DNA of 6,716 nucleotides from contig NZ_CAJKVK010000102.1 of NCBI RefSeq assembly GCF_905203285.1, positions 1 to 6,716 on the forward strand, read 5' to 3'. The translations under genes were made by a program, and so were the position numbers. Positions 1 through 5,949 of this stretch are shown in pieces. Within the stretch, counting starts at the first letter, position 1; each line of letters starts with the position of its first letter. Source of the DNA: an uncultured Succinatimonas sp. (lineage in GTDB: Bacteria; Pseudomonadota; Gammaproteobacteria; Enterobacterales; Succinivibrionaceae). The notes beneath the pieces were generated by a model that worked only from the letters and a program-made list of their open reading frames with translations, ran no database searches and was not told the DNA's origin.

Positions 1-73
1 TTAAATAAAGGCATTTAATATTATATATTTATTATGTTTTTAGAAAATTTTTTCTGTGCTTCTGAGGATACTT
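1..73 (+). promoter_or_regulatory. AT-rich leader of the LacI-family gene
   Basis: This very AT-rich stretch must carry the promoter of the regulator gene unless that gene is read from upstream of the window. TATATT (24-29) and TATTAT (30-35) are possible -10 elements, but no good -35 partner is visible, so no promoter is assigned. The useful site is TGAGGA at 63-68, a Shine-Dalgarno sequence that fixes the start at ATG 74. No copy of the 18-bp palindrome found at 1437 is present, so autoregulation through that sequence is not evident in these bases. Confidence 0.3.
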
Positions 74-1075
74 ATGAAAAATAATAAAGAAAAAGAAGTT
101 ACTATCGTTGATATAGCTAAGTATCTGCAACTGTCGAATATTACGGTATCACGCGCATTCTCAAATCCTCAGCTTGTAAAGCAAGAAACCAGAGAATTGA
201 TTTATGAAACAGCCGCCAAACTGAAGTATCGTCCAAATGCTTTTGCCCGCAGTTTAAAGACCAATTCAAGTAAATTAATCGGGGTTATTACCGACAGTAC
301 GTATAATCCCGTGTATGCTCAAGTTGTGAAAGAATTGTGCGAGAAAGCAGACAAGAACGGATATACCTTAATGATGTTTGAAACCGCTGGCAGCTCAATC
401 AATGAAGAAAGAGCGCTTGATGCCTTATTCAGTTATAAAGTAGCCGGAATCGTGTTATCGGTAGTTCATGATATAAAAGGGTACAAGCCGTCTTACGTAC
501 AGCGGGCCCGTGGCTATAACATTCCCTTGGTGCTTTTGGATCGTGATATAGACGGTTATCGCTTGCCCGGTGTGTTTTTGAATAATTATGAAATAGGGGT
601 GAAGTGCGGCAATTATTTGGCTCAAAAGGAAATTAAAAAGTTGCTGATTGTAGGCGGACCTGAGGAATCTTTGATTACTCAGGAGCGTATTAAAGGAATT
701 TTATCGATTCTTGAAACAAAGCAAGTCGATTATGAAATCGTTTATGCGGATTATGCTTATGATAAAGCAAAGGAAAACTTAAAGACTTATTTTAAGACGC
801 TTCCTAATCCCCCTTTTCATTTTGTAGGAATTAACGGACTCATTTCTCTTGCCTTTATCGGTATGTGCAGGCAATACGGCATAAAAGACGTGGATTATTT
901 TTCAATTGATGAGGTTCCTTATGCTAAAGACTTCGGTTTTGATATTCCTTGCGTCTATTCAAGTCCTTTTGAATGGAGGCAGAAGATCTCGGAATTGCTG
1001 TTTAATCTTATAGAGAACAATAATTCGTCTAAGTTTAATGAAAGACTATATGTATTAGGAAAAGTAATTGCTTAA
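74..1075 (+). CDS. LacI-family transcriptional regulator
   Basis: A 333-residue cytoplasmic DNA-binding repressor of usual LacI/GalR length. Residues about 10-30 form the N-terminal helix-turn-helix (VTIVDIAKYL then SNITVSRAFS, the ITVSR pattern being typical of the recognition helix). The hinge follows at 55-63 (NAFARSLKT), with Leu61 in the place of the leucine that intercalates into the central CpG of LacI-type operators. From about residue 67 (KLIGVITDSTYNPVY) to the end is a periplasmic-binding-protein-like sensor domain. I chose ATG 74 over GTG 56 because TGAGGA lies just upstream of 74 and GTG 56 has no ribosome site. The gene precedes, and is co-oriented with, the dehydrogenase whose promoter holds a matching palindrome at 1437-1454, so local control of the polyol genes is inferred. 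The effector cannot be read from the sequence; the GntR/IdnR-like helix is only a resemblance. No T-run terminator follows the stop. Confidence 0.93.
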   Translation: MKNNKEKEVTIVDIAKYLQLSNITVSRAFSNPQLVKQETRELIYETAAKLKYRPNAFARSLKTNSSKLIGVITDSTYNPVYAQVVKELCEKADKNGYTLMMFETAGSSINEERALDALFSYKVAGIVLSVVHDIKGYKPSYVQRARGYNIPLVLLDRDIDGYRLPGVFLNNYEIGVKCGNYLAQKEIKKLLIVGGPEESLITQERIKGILSILETKQVDYEIVYADYAYDKAKENLKTYFKTLPNPPFHFVGINGLISLAFIGMCRQYGIKDVDYFSIDEVPYAKDFGFDIPCVYSSPFEWRQKISELLFNLIENNNSSKFNERLYVLGKVIA

Positions 1076-1393
1076 TAGCAAAAGGAATAATGGGTAAAGC
1101 CTATTATGGTCGGAACTCTGTCTGCAGCGGTTTTGCCGGTGCAGTTTGCAGCTGCATGATAGGGTAAAAGACCTATACAAATTCTATAAACCTTAAAGTA
1201 AAAAGAACTAAAAGTAAGGAAGATTAAGCTGTAATCAAATATTTTTACATTATATATCAAATGGTTATTTATAGAAACATTCTTCGATGTGATTTTACGG
1301 GGCGTAATCGTAGCTCTTTATAAGAAAAGCAAAATTCAGCCAAAAATATGTCGTAATTCTCAAAATAAAGCTTCAATTTTTTTTATTGAACAA
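1076..1393. other. Intergenic region, no convincing gene
   Basis: This non-coding stretch has two parts. Bases 1087-1176 are more GC-rich than the flanks and rich in inverted repeats: a hairpin at 1087-1107 (ATAATGG against CCTATTAT with one bulge), TGCAGC 1123-1128 against GCTGCA 1151-1156, and ATAGG 1159-1163 against CCTAT 1172-1176. The two outer hairpins share a GGTAAA loop sequence. From about 1180 the sequence is AT-rich with a small hairpin TTACG-GGG-CGTAA at 1295-1307. A minus-strand open frame of 62 codons (1072-1260) has no recognisable family or ribosome site. It may hold a 3' UTR, a small RNA or a distal regulatory zone; none can be proven by reading. Confidence 0.5.
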
Positions 1394-1439
1394 GTTTGCA
1401 ACATAGATCACTATCTTTTTATTTTTTTAAAACAATAAT
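1394..1439 (+). promoter_or_regulatory. Candidate CRP-dependent promoter of the dehydrogenase gene
   Basis: AATAAT at 1434-1439 matches TATAAT in five of six bases and would start transcription near 1446. No acceptable -35 hexamer lies 16-18 bases upstream. Instead bases 1394-1415 resemble a CRP site: TGCAA-N6-TCACT, with the right half-site (TAGATCAC) good and the left half poor. Its centre at 1404/1405 lies at -41.5 from the presumed start, the spacing known for class II CRP promoters. The spacing is seen, but the site matches the full CRP consensus at only about 12 of 22 positions, so the call is tentative. Confidence 0.35.
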
Positions 1440-1454
1440 GATAACGTTATCATT
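1437..1454. promoter_or_regulatory. LacI-family operator (perfect 18-bp palindrome)
   Basis: AATGATAACGTTATCATT is a perfect 18-bp palindrome with CG at the dyad (1445-1446), the hallmark of LacI/GalR-family operators of even symmetry. It overlaps the end of the candidate -10 and the presumed start site of the dehydrogenase transcript, so a bound repressor would block initiation. The regulator encoded at 74-1075, with its hinge Leu61, is the obvious ligand. I found no second copy in the window, so the later transcription units are probably not controlled through this sequence. Confidence 0.85.
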
Positions 1455-1506
1455 TAAAGACAAAAGCTACATTTTCGTGGCTTACTAAAACATGAGGACA
1501 AAAAAT

Positions 1507-2580
1507 ATGGCTCAAATTCCGGCAAAGATGAAGGCACTGGTAAATCACGGTCCGCACGATTATCGTTTGGAAATGATTGACACTCCTATGCCCGGTCCTA
1601 ATGAAGTTTTGATTAAAGTCGGCGCATGCGGTATCTGTGCCGGTGACATCAAGTGCGAAGCAGGCGCTAAGATGTTCTGGGGAGAGAATCCTTGGGTTAA
1701 GACTCCGGTAGTCCCTGGCCATGAGTTTTTCGGTACCGTAGTAGCTATGGGCGAAGGCGCAGAAGAGCATTTCGGCGTTAAGATGGGTGAACGCATTCTT
1801 GCCGAGCAGATTCTTCCTTGCGGTAAGTGCAGATTCTGCAAATCAGGCCAGTATTGGATGTGCCAGCCTCACGACATGTACGGTTATCAGGGTAAGATCG
1901 CCGACGGTGGTATGGCTGAGTACATGCTTTTCCATCCGAATTCAGTTATTCATAAGATCCCTGATGCTTTGTCTCTTGAAGACGCAGCTTTTATTGAGCC
2001 GATGGCTTGCTCAATGCATACTACCGAAAGAGCTAACATTCAATTTGAAGACGTCGTAGTTTTGGCAGGTGCCGGTACTTTAGGTCTCGGTATTGTTCAG
2101 GCTGCAGCATTGAAGCATCCTAAGAAGCTAGTTGTTCTTGATACTATTGAGGCTCGTTTGGAACTTGCCAAGAAGTTCGGTGCCGATGTTGTCATTAACC
2201 CGGCAAAAGAAGACGCTTTGAAGGCAATTCTTGATATGACTGACGGCTATGGCTGCGATGTTTATATTGAAGCCACCGGCAATCCGAGAGGCGCGGTTCA
2301 GGGTCTTGAAATGACCAGAAAGTTAGGCCGCTTCGTTGAGATGAGCGTATTCGGTGCTGACGTAACTGCCGACTGGTCAATTATCGGTGATCGTAAGGAA
2401 CTTGATATTTTGGGCGCTCACTTAGGACCTTATTGCTACGACACCGTAATCTCTTTACTTGAAAGAGGCTTGATTACTTCTAAGGGCATCGTAACTCATA
2501 CTTTCGATCTTGATCATTGGAAGGAAGGATTCGAGACCGCTCACGGCAAGGATGCAATTAAAGTAATTCTTAAGCCGTAA
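1507..2580 (+). CDS. eltD: Zinc-dependent polyol dehydrogenase, EltD type
   Basis: A 357-residue cytoplasmic medium-chain dehydrogenase expected to oxidise a sugar alcohol to a ketose with NAD+. The catalytic zinc ligands are Cys44 (GIC), His72-Glu73 (GHE) and Glu164 (IEP); the structural zinc ligands are Cys105, Cys108, Cys111 and Cys119. The Rossmann motif GAGTLGLG is at 188-195, and Asp212 at the end of the next strand suggests NAD rather than NADP. The patches HGPHDYRLE (14-22), QPHDMYG (120-126) and GAHLGPYC (303-310) closely recall mycobacterial EltD, the erythritol/L-threitol dehydrogenase, from memory. The actual substrate could be another tetritol or pentitol. ATG 1507 was chosen over ATG 1492 because TGAGGA (1493-1498) sits eight bases before it and the EltD N-terminus aligns there. 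It is the first gene behind the palindromic operator and is followed by a strong terminator at 2647. Confidence 0.88.
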   Translation: MAQIPAKMKALVNHGPHDYRLEMIDTPMPGPNEVLIKVGACGICAGDIKCEAGAKMFWGENPWVKTPVVPGHEFFGTVVAMGEGAEEHFGVKMGERILAEQILPCGKCRFCKSGQYWMCQPHDMYGYQGKIADGGMAEYMLFHPNSVIHKIPDALSLEDAAFIEPMACSMHTTERANIQFEDVVVLAGAGTLGLGIVQAAALKHPKKLVVLDTIEARLELAKKFGADVVINPAKEDALKAILDMTDGYGCDVYIEATGNPRGAVQGLEMTRKLGRFVEMSVFGADVTADWSIIGDRKELDILGAHLGPYCYDTVISLLERGLITSKGIVTHTFDLDHWKEGFETAHGKDAIKVILKP

Positions 2581-2613
2581 TTGAGAAATGTTGAGGAAAT
2601 CAGTGTTTCTCAA
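2581..2613 (+). repeat. Inverted repeat with two alternative left arms
   Basis: TTGAGAAA (2581-2588) pairs perfectly with TTTCTCAA (2606-2613). A second near-copy of the left arm, TTGAGGAAA (2591-2599), can pair with the same right arm with one bulged G and a short loop. It begins immediately after the dehydrogenase stop codon. No T run follows directly, so it is more likely an mRNA 3' structure or protein site than a terminator. Confidence 0.5.
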
Positions 2614-2646
2614 CAAGCGTTTTATTTATCTGAAGTAAAATGTATT

Positions 2647-2689
2647 GCCTATATGGGAGTGAAAACAGCACTGTCATATAGGCTTTTTT
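2647..2689 (+). terminator. Rho-independent terminator after the dehydrogenase gene
   Basis: A 9-bp perfect stem GCCTATATG (2647-2655) / CATATAGGC (2675-2683) has a further inner AGTG/CACT stem and is followed by six T residues (2684-2689). It separates the dehydrogenase from the binding-protein gene, whose start is only 43 bases further on. Confidence 0.9.
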
Positions 2690-2732
2690 GTATCAGATCC
2701 GGTCTTTATCAACATTTTTAAGAAGGTTTGTT

Positions 2733-3740
2733 ATGAAAGTAAATAATGCTTTAAAAGTAACCGTCGTTTGTTCTCAACTTTTGCTTGCCTCTTCAGTTTT
2801 TGCTGCAGAATCTAAATCTGCCGATGTTTTTTATTACAATTTAACCGATTCTTTCATAGCAAATCTTGACAAGATTCTGACACAGGAAGGATCAGAGCAG
2901 GGAATAAATTTAAAAAAATATAACGCGGCAGATGATGCCTATGCGCAAAGTGAAACTTTGGATATTGCGCTTGCCGATAAAAAAGATACTCCCCTTTTAA
3001 TTAATTTGGTTGATTCTTCTTACGCTGGTGAATTTTTGGCATCTTTACCTAAAGATACTACTCGCCAGATTATTTTCTTTAATCGTAATGTAAGTGACGC
3101 AGTTTTAGCTTCATATGATAATGCGTGGTTTGTCGGAACCTCTCCGCGTGAGTCAGGTCGTTATCAGGCAGAAATCTTGGTTTCTTATTTAAAAGCCCAC
3201 CCTGACTATGACAAAAATAAGAATGGGGTTTTGGATTTGGTGATGTTAAAAGGTGAGCAGACCCATCTTGATGCTGTGTTGAGAACCCAGGAGGTTTTGA
3301 AGGTTCTAAACGAACAGGGAATTAAATATAAAGTAGTATTTAGTGCTAACGCAAATTGGCAGTTCCAAAAAGGCTTTGATTTTATGGACCAGGCGGTAAG
3401 TTCTCTTACTTTCAATAATATTGAGGCTGTAGTCTGCAACAATGATGCAATGGCCATGGGAGCAATCACCGATCTTAACCAGTACGGTTACAATCTTGAA
3501 GATGCAAACAAATATATTCCGGTTCTGGGTATTGACGCTATTCCTGAAGCCAGAAAAGCCGTAGAGGAAGGAAGAATGCTCGGGACAGTGTGCAATGATG
3601 CGACCAAGTTAAGCGAAGTATTGGTAACGATGGTAAAGCTTGATACTAAAGACTCAGAGGAAATATCTAAAGCAATCGGATTGCCTGTTTTAGATAAAAG
3701 GATCTCAATTCCGTATCACAAGATTTGCAATGCGCAATAA
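2733..3740 (+). CDS. mglB: MglB-like periplasmic glucose/galactose-binding protein
   Basis: A 335-residue exported sugar-binding protein. Residues 1-24 form a Sec signal peptide (basic start, hydrophobic core to about 20, VFA-A cleavage site near 24/25); Cys13 is not in a lipobox. Aligned by eye with E. coli MglB, every pocket residue I know is kept: Asp39 and Phe41, Asn117, His178, Asp180, Arg184, Trp209, Asn237, Asp268 and Asn288. The calcium loop is kept as DKNKNGVLD (160-168), with Glu231 as the distant ligand. D-glucose or D-galactose binding is therefore well supported. ATG 2733 has AGAAGG seven bases upstream; an in-frame TTG at 2688 lies inside the terminator and would spoil the signal peptide. 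No ATPase or permease gene is present, so it serves a transporter elsewhere or a chemoreceptor. No good promoter is visible between the terminator and the start; the epimerase follows after 27 bases, probably on the same transcript. Confidence 0.9.
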   Translation: MKVNNALKVTVVCSQLLLASSVFAAESKSADVFYYNLTDSFIANLDKILTQEGSEQGINLKKYNAADDAYAQSETLDIALADKKDTPLLINLVDSSYAGEFLASLPKDTTRQIIFFNRNVSDAVLASYDNAWFVGTSPRESGRYQAEILVSYLKAHPDYDKNKNGVLDLVMLKGEQTHLDAVLRTQEVLKVLNEQGIKYKVVFSANANWQFQKGFDFMDQAVSSLTFNNIEAVVCNNDAMAMGAITDLNQYGYNLEDANKYIPVLGIDAIPEARKAVEEGRMLGTVCNDATKLSEVLVTMVKLDTKDSEEISKAIGLPVLDKRISIPYHKICNAQ

Positions 3741-3767
3741 TACTAAATTTGCATGAGGAGTTTATCC

Positions 3768-4628
3768 ATGAGAATTCATCCGCTTGGTATATATGAAAAA
3801 GCGCTGCCTAAAGATTTGACATGGAAAGAGCGTTTTGAAATCGCAAAACAATCAGGTTTTGACTATGTTGAAATGTCAGTTGATGAAACTGATGAACGGT
3901 TATCGCGCCTTGATTGGACTAAACAACAGCGTAAAGATTTCGTGTCAACCAAGATTGATTGCGGTATTTTGACCCCGTCAATGTGTCTTTCCGGTCATAG
4001 AAAATATCCTTTTGGCAGTCATGATCCTAAAATCCGTCAAAGAGCGTATGACATCATGGCTAAAGCTATTGAGCTTGCCAATGATTTAGGTATTCGCAAT
4101 ATTCAGCTTGCAGGTTATGACGTTTATTACGAAGAACAGGATGAGGGGACTTTGGAACGTTATGACGAAGGTATGCGTAAAGCAGTTGAAATGGCTGCAG
4201 GTGCTCAAGTTATGCTTGCTACAGAAATTATGGATACTCCTTTTATGAGTTCAATTACCAAGTGGCAGCGCTGGAATAAAATGCTTAATTCACCGTGGTT
4301 CGGTGTTTATCCTGATGTCGGTAATTTAACTGCTTGGAATAATGATTTGGATCAGGAACTTTCAAGCGGAATTGACAAGATCACGGCTATTCATTTGAAA
4401 GAAACTTTACCGGTAAGCAATACTTGCAAAGGACAGTTTAGAGATTTGCAATTCGGTGAAGGTACTGTTGATTTTGTTAATATTTTTAAGATATTAAAGA
4501 AATTAAATTATCGCGGCAGCTTTATGCTTGAGATGTGGGGGGACAAAGTTGATGACCCTATCGGTAAGATAGTAAAAGCCCGCGAGTATATTGAACAGAA
4601 GATGGCTGAGGCAAATTACCAGCCTTGA
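3768..4628 (+). CDS. ulaE: L-ribulose-5-phosphate 3-epimerase, UlaE/SgbU type
   Basis: A 286-residue TIM-barrel enzyme interconverting L-xylulose 5-phosphate and L-ribulose 5-phosphate, the step used by E. coli in L-ascorbate (ula) and yia-sgb metabolism. Recognition is by long shared patches: PLGIYEKALP (5-14), FDYVEMSVDETDERLSRLDW (31-50), IQLAGYDVYY (112-121) and PWFGVYPDVGNL (176-187). The metal-binding catalytic residues are present as Glu153, Asp183, His209 and Glu255. Between His209 and FGEG a loop is about six residues longer than in E. coli UlaE. ATG 3768 is preferred over ATG 3753 because GAGGAG (3755-3760) sits seven bases upstream and the UlaE N-terminus aligns there. It follows the binding-protein gene closely and ends before a terminator. 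No UlaF/AraD 4-epimerase or pentulose kinase lies in the window. SgbU and a broader xylose-isomerase-like epimerase are the alternatives. Confidence 0.9.
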   Translation: MRIHPLGIYEKALPKDLTWKERFEIAKQSGFDYVEMSVDETDERLSRLDWTKQQRKDFVSTKIDCGILTPSMCLSGHRKYPFGSHDPKIRQRAYDIMAKAIELANDLGIRNIQLAGYDVYYEEQDEGTLERYDEGMRKAVEMAAGAQVMLATEIMDTPFMSSITKWQRWNKMLNSPWFGVYPDVGNLTAWNNDLDQELSSGIDKITAIHLKETLPVSNTCKGQFRDLQFGEGTVDFVNIFKILKKLNYRGSFMLEMWGDKVDDPIGKIVKAREYIEQKMAEANYQP

Positions 4629-4656
4629 TTTTAAATTTGTTTTACGATTAAGTACT

Positions 4657-4687
4657 AAGCCGAATGGGAGTCTCATTCGGCTTTTTT
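4657..4687 (+). terminator. Rho-independent terminator after the epimerase gene
   Basis: A 10-bp perfect stem AAGCCGAATG (4657-4666) / CATTCGGCTT (4674-4683) with a 7-base loop, followed by a T run through 4687. It lies 28 bases after the epimerase stop and closes the binding-protein/epimerase unit. Confidence 0.95.
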
Positions 4688-4720
4688 ACGTATTGAGTAT
4701 CCTTTTGTTGCTATGCAAAT

Positions 4721-4729
4721 TGGTATAAT
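4721..4729 (+). promoter_or_regulatory. Extended -10 promoter of the EIIA/phosphodiesterase unit
   Basis: TGGTATAAT combines a consensus TATAAT (4724-4729) with the TGn extension of an extended -10 promoter. No good -35 hexamer lies 16-18 bases upstream, which such promoters tolerate. Transcription would start near 4736, leaving a leader of about 39 bases that carries AGGAG at 4764-4768 before ATG 4775. Confidence 0.7.
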
Positions 4730-4774
4730 TCAGTAGTGAAAATTAAGTCAAATAGTAAATTTTAGGAGTCGGTC

Positions 4775-5257
4775 ATGTTTTTTGTAAAAGATAAAGGCGA
4801 GCCCATATATGCAGCGATGAGCGGTCATGTCGTATCTATAGGTGATGTTGATGAGCCGATTTTTGCAGGAAAAGTCGTAGGTGACGGTGTTGCGATCGTC
4901 CCTGCTGACGGTGATGCTGTAGCTCCGATTTCAGGTGTTATTTCGTTTATCTCAGATCAAAAACATTCATACGGTATTACCGGAGATAACGGTATTGAAG
5001 TTTTGCTGCATATTGGTATTGATACTGTTAAGCTTGAAGGAAACGGTTTTACTCCATTAGTAAAAAAGGGTGAGAGAGTTCAGGCAGGTCAGCCTATTTG
5101 TAAAGTTGATTTGGATTTTTTAAGACAGAAGCGTTTTGATATCACCTCTCCGCTGATTATTACATCAGGCTCTGTTGACAGAATTAAGCGTTTAACTTTA
5201 AGAACCGGACAGGCAGTGGCAGGAGAAACTGTGTGCATGCGTTATGTCGTAAGATAG
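4775..5257 (+). CDS. crr: Free-standing glucose-type PTS EIIA protein
   Basis: A 160-residue cytoplasmic PTS phosphocarrier of the EIIA-Glc family. The phosphorylated histidine is His79 in EVLLHIGIDTVKLEG (75-89), and the assisting histidine is His64 (KHSYGI); their 15-residue spacing equals His75/His90 of E. coli Crr. FAGKVVGDGVAI (30-41) and the VAPISG (49-54) turn are also typical. Compared with E. coli Crr it lacks most of the N-terminal amphipathic tail, so it looks more like the EIIA domains of NagE/BglP cut out as a single protein. No EI, HPr or EIIBC gene lies nearby, so its phosphate donor and acceptor are encoded elsewhere. Whether it is the cell's main Crr or a paralogue cannot be judged here. 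AGGAG is well placed six bases before the start. The YfcE-type gene follows after 18 bases, implying an operon. Confidence 0.9.
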   Translation: MFFVKDKGEPIYAAMSGHVVSIGDVDEPIFAGKVVGDGVAIVPADGDAVAPISGVISFISDQKHSYGITGDNGIEVLLHIGIDTVKLEGNGFTPLVKKGERVQAGQPICKVDLDFLRQKRFDITSPLIITSGSVDRIKRLTLRTGQAVAGETVCMRYVVR

Positions 5258-5275
5258 TCAATAACGGGTTTAAAT

Positions 5276-5851
5276 ATGCGCTATTTAGTTTTATCTGATA
5301 TTCACGGCGGAGCAGAGGAAACTGCTCTTGCTTTAGAGTTTTATAAAAAGTTTTCTTGTGATGCAATTGTCCTTTTAGGTGACCTTTTAAATCATGGTCC
5401 GCGTAATAAAATTCCCGGCAGTTACGCGCCGATGGAAGTAACTACACTTTTAGATCTTTATAAGGACAAGATTGTAGCAGTAAGGGGTAATTGTGACGGG
5501 GAGGTTGACGGAATGATGTTTTCCTTCCCGTGTAATGCCCCTTACGGTTATTTGTTTATAGAAAAAGACGGAAAAATTCGCAGAATTTTTTATACTCACG
5601 GACATCTTTATGATTTTAAGACTGAAGATGGAATAAAAAAATTAGGTTTAAAGCGCGGAGATATTGTTTTGTCCGGACATACTCATATCTCAGGCGTTTT
5701 TGAATATGCGAACGGTATCATTAATATCAATCCTGGTTCTATTTCAATTCCTAAAGGAGGGACCGCTGCAGGCTTTGGTGTTATTGATAATGATCAGATC
5801 TCTTTATATGAATTAAACGGTACAAAAATCAAAGAATTTAAGCTTTGGTAA
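5276..5851 (+). CDS. yfcE: YfcE-type metallophosphodiesterase
   Basis: A 191-residue cytoplasmic phosphodiesterase of the calcineurin-like superfamily, close to E. coli YfcE (184 residues), which hydrolyses artificial phosphodiesters with two metals; its natural substrate is not settled as far as I know. The metal ligands appear in order: Asp8 and His10 (SDIHG), Asp36 (LLGD), Asn72 (GNCD), His108 (YTHGH), His135 and His137 (GHTH). The patches LNHGPRNKIPGSYAP (38-52), VRGNCDGEVDGM (69-80) and NPGSISIPKGG (152-162) identify the YfcE branch specifically. It starts 18 bases after the EIIA stop with only a weak ribosome site (ACGGG about nine bases upstream), so translation may depend partly on the upstream gene. 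No T-run terminator follows; the next gene has its own promoter. Confidence 0.92.
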   Translation: MRYLVLSDIHGGAEETALALEFYKKFSCDAIVLLGDLLNHGPRNKIPGSYAPMEVTTLLDLYKDKIVAVRGNCDGEVDGMMFSFPCNAPYGYLFIEKDGKIRRIFYTHGHLYDFKTEDGIKKLGLKRGDIVLSGHTHISGVFEYANGIININPGSISIPKGGTAAGFGVIDNDQISLYELNGTKIKEFKLW

Positions 5852-5871
5852 ATGTTTTTGAGAAGTAAATA

Positions 5872-5904
5872 GTATTTTTGAATTTTTCTTGTTTTCAAAA
5901 ATAC
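5872..5904. repeat. 11-bp inverted repeat upstream of the YhcH-family gene
   Basis: GTATTTTTGAA (5872-5882) and TTCAAAAATAC (5894-5904) are perfect inverted arms around an 11-base spacer. The stem is too AT-rich, and lacks a following T run, to be a good terminator. The right arm overlaps the proposed -35 region of the next promoter, so a regulator-binding site is the more likely reading. Confidence 0.5.
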
Positions 5905-5919
5905 CAGATCGGGTATTAT
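5892..5919 (+). promoter_or_regulatory. Candidate promoter of the YhcH-family gene
   Basis: TTTTCA (5892-5897) and TATTAT (5914-5919) are separated by 16 bases and match consensus at four and five of six positions. Transcription would begin near 5926, and AGGAG (5939-5943) lies six bases before ATG 5950. CAGAT (5905-5909) and ATCTG (5926-5930) form a small extra inverted repeat around the -10. Confidence 0.5.
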
Positions 5920-5949
5920 CAACTCATCTGATTAATTTAGGAGAATAAA

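Noticed and set aside
1072..1260. Minus-strand open frame of 62 codons in the gap after the regulator
   Set aside because: No ribosome site, no recognisable family, cysteine- and aromatic-rich random-looking composition, and it runs through the hairpin-rich block.
1450..1841. Minus-strand open frames over the dehydrogenase promoter and 5' end
   Set aside because: They are antisense to a well-supported zinc dehydrogenase and show no family features.
2688..2732. Upstream in-frame start for the binding protein at TTG 2688
   Set aside because: It lies in the terminator T run and would put extra charged residues before a normal signal peptide; ATG 2733 has a good ribosome site.
3206..3469. Minus-strand open frame within the binding-protein gene
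   Set aside because: Shadow of a gene whose pocket residues are all conserved on the plus strand.
5872..5904. Terminator after the YfcE-type gene
   Set aside because: The stem is nearly all A-T and no T run follows on either strand; a regulatory site is more likely.
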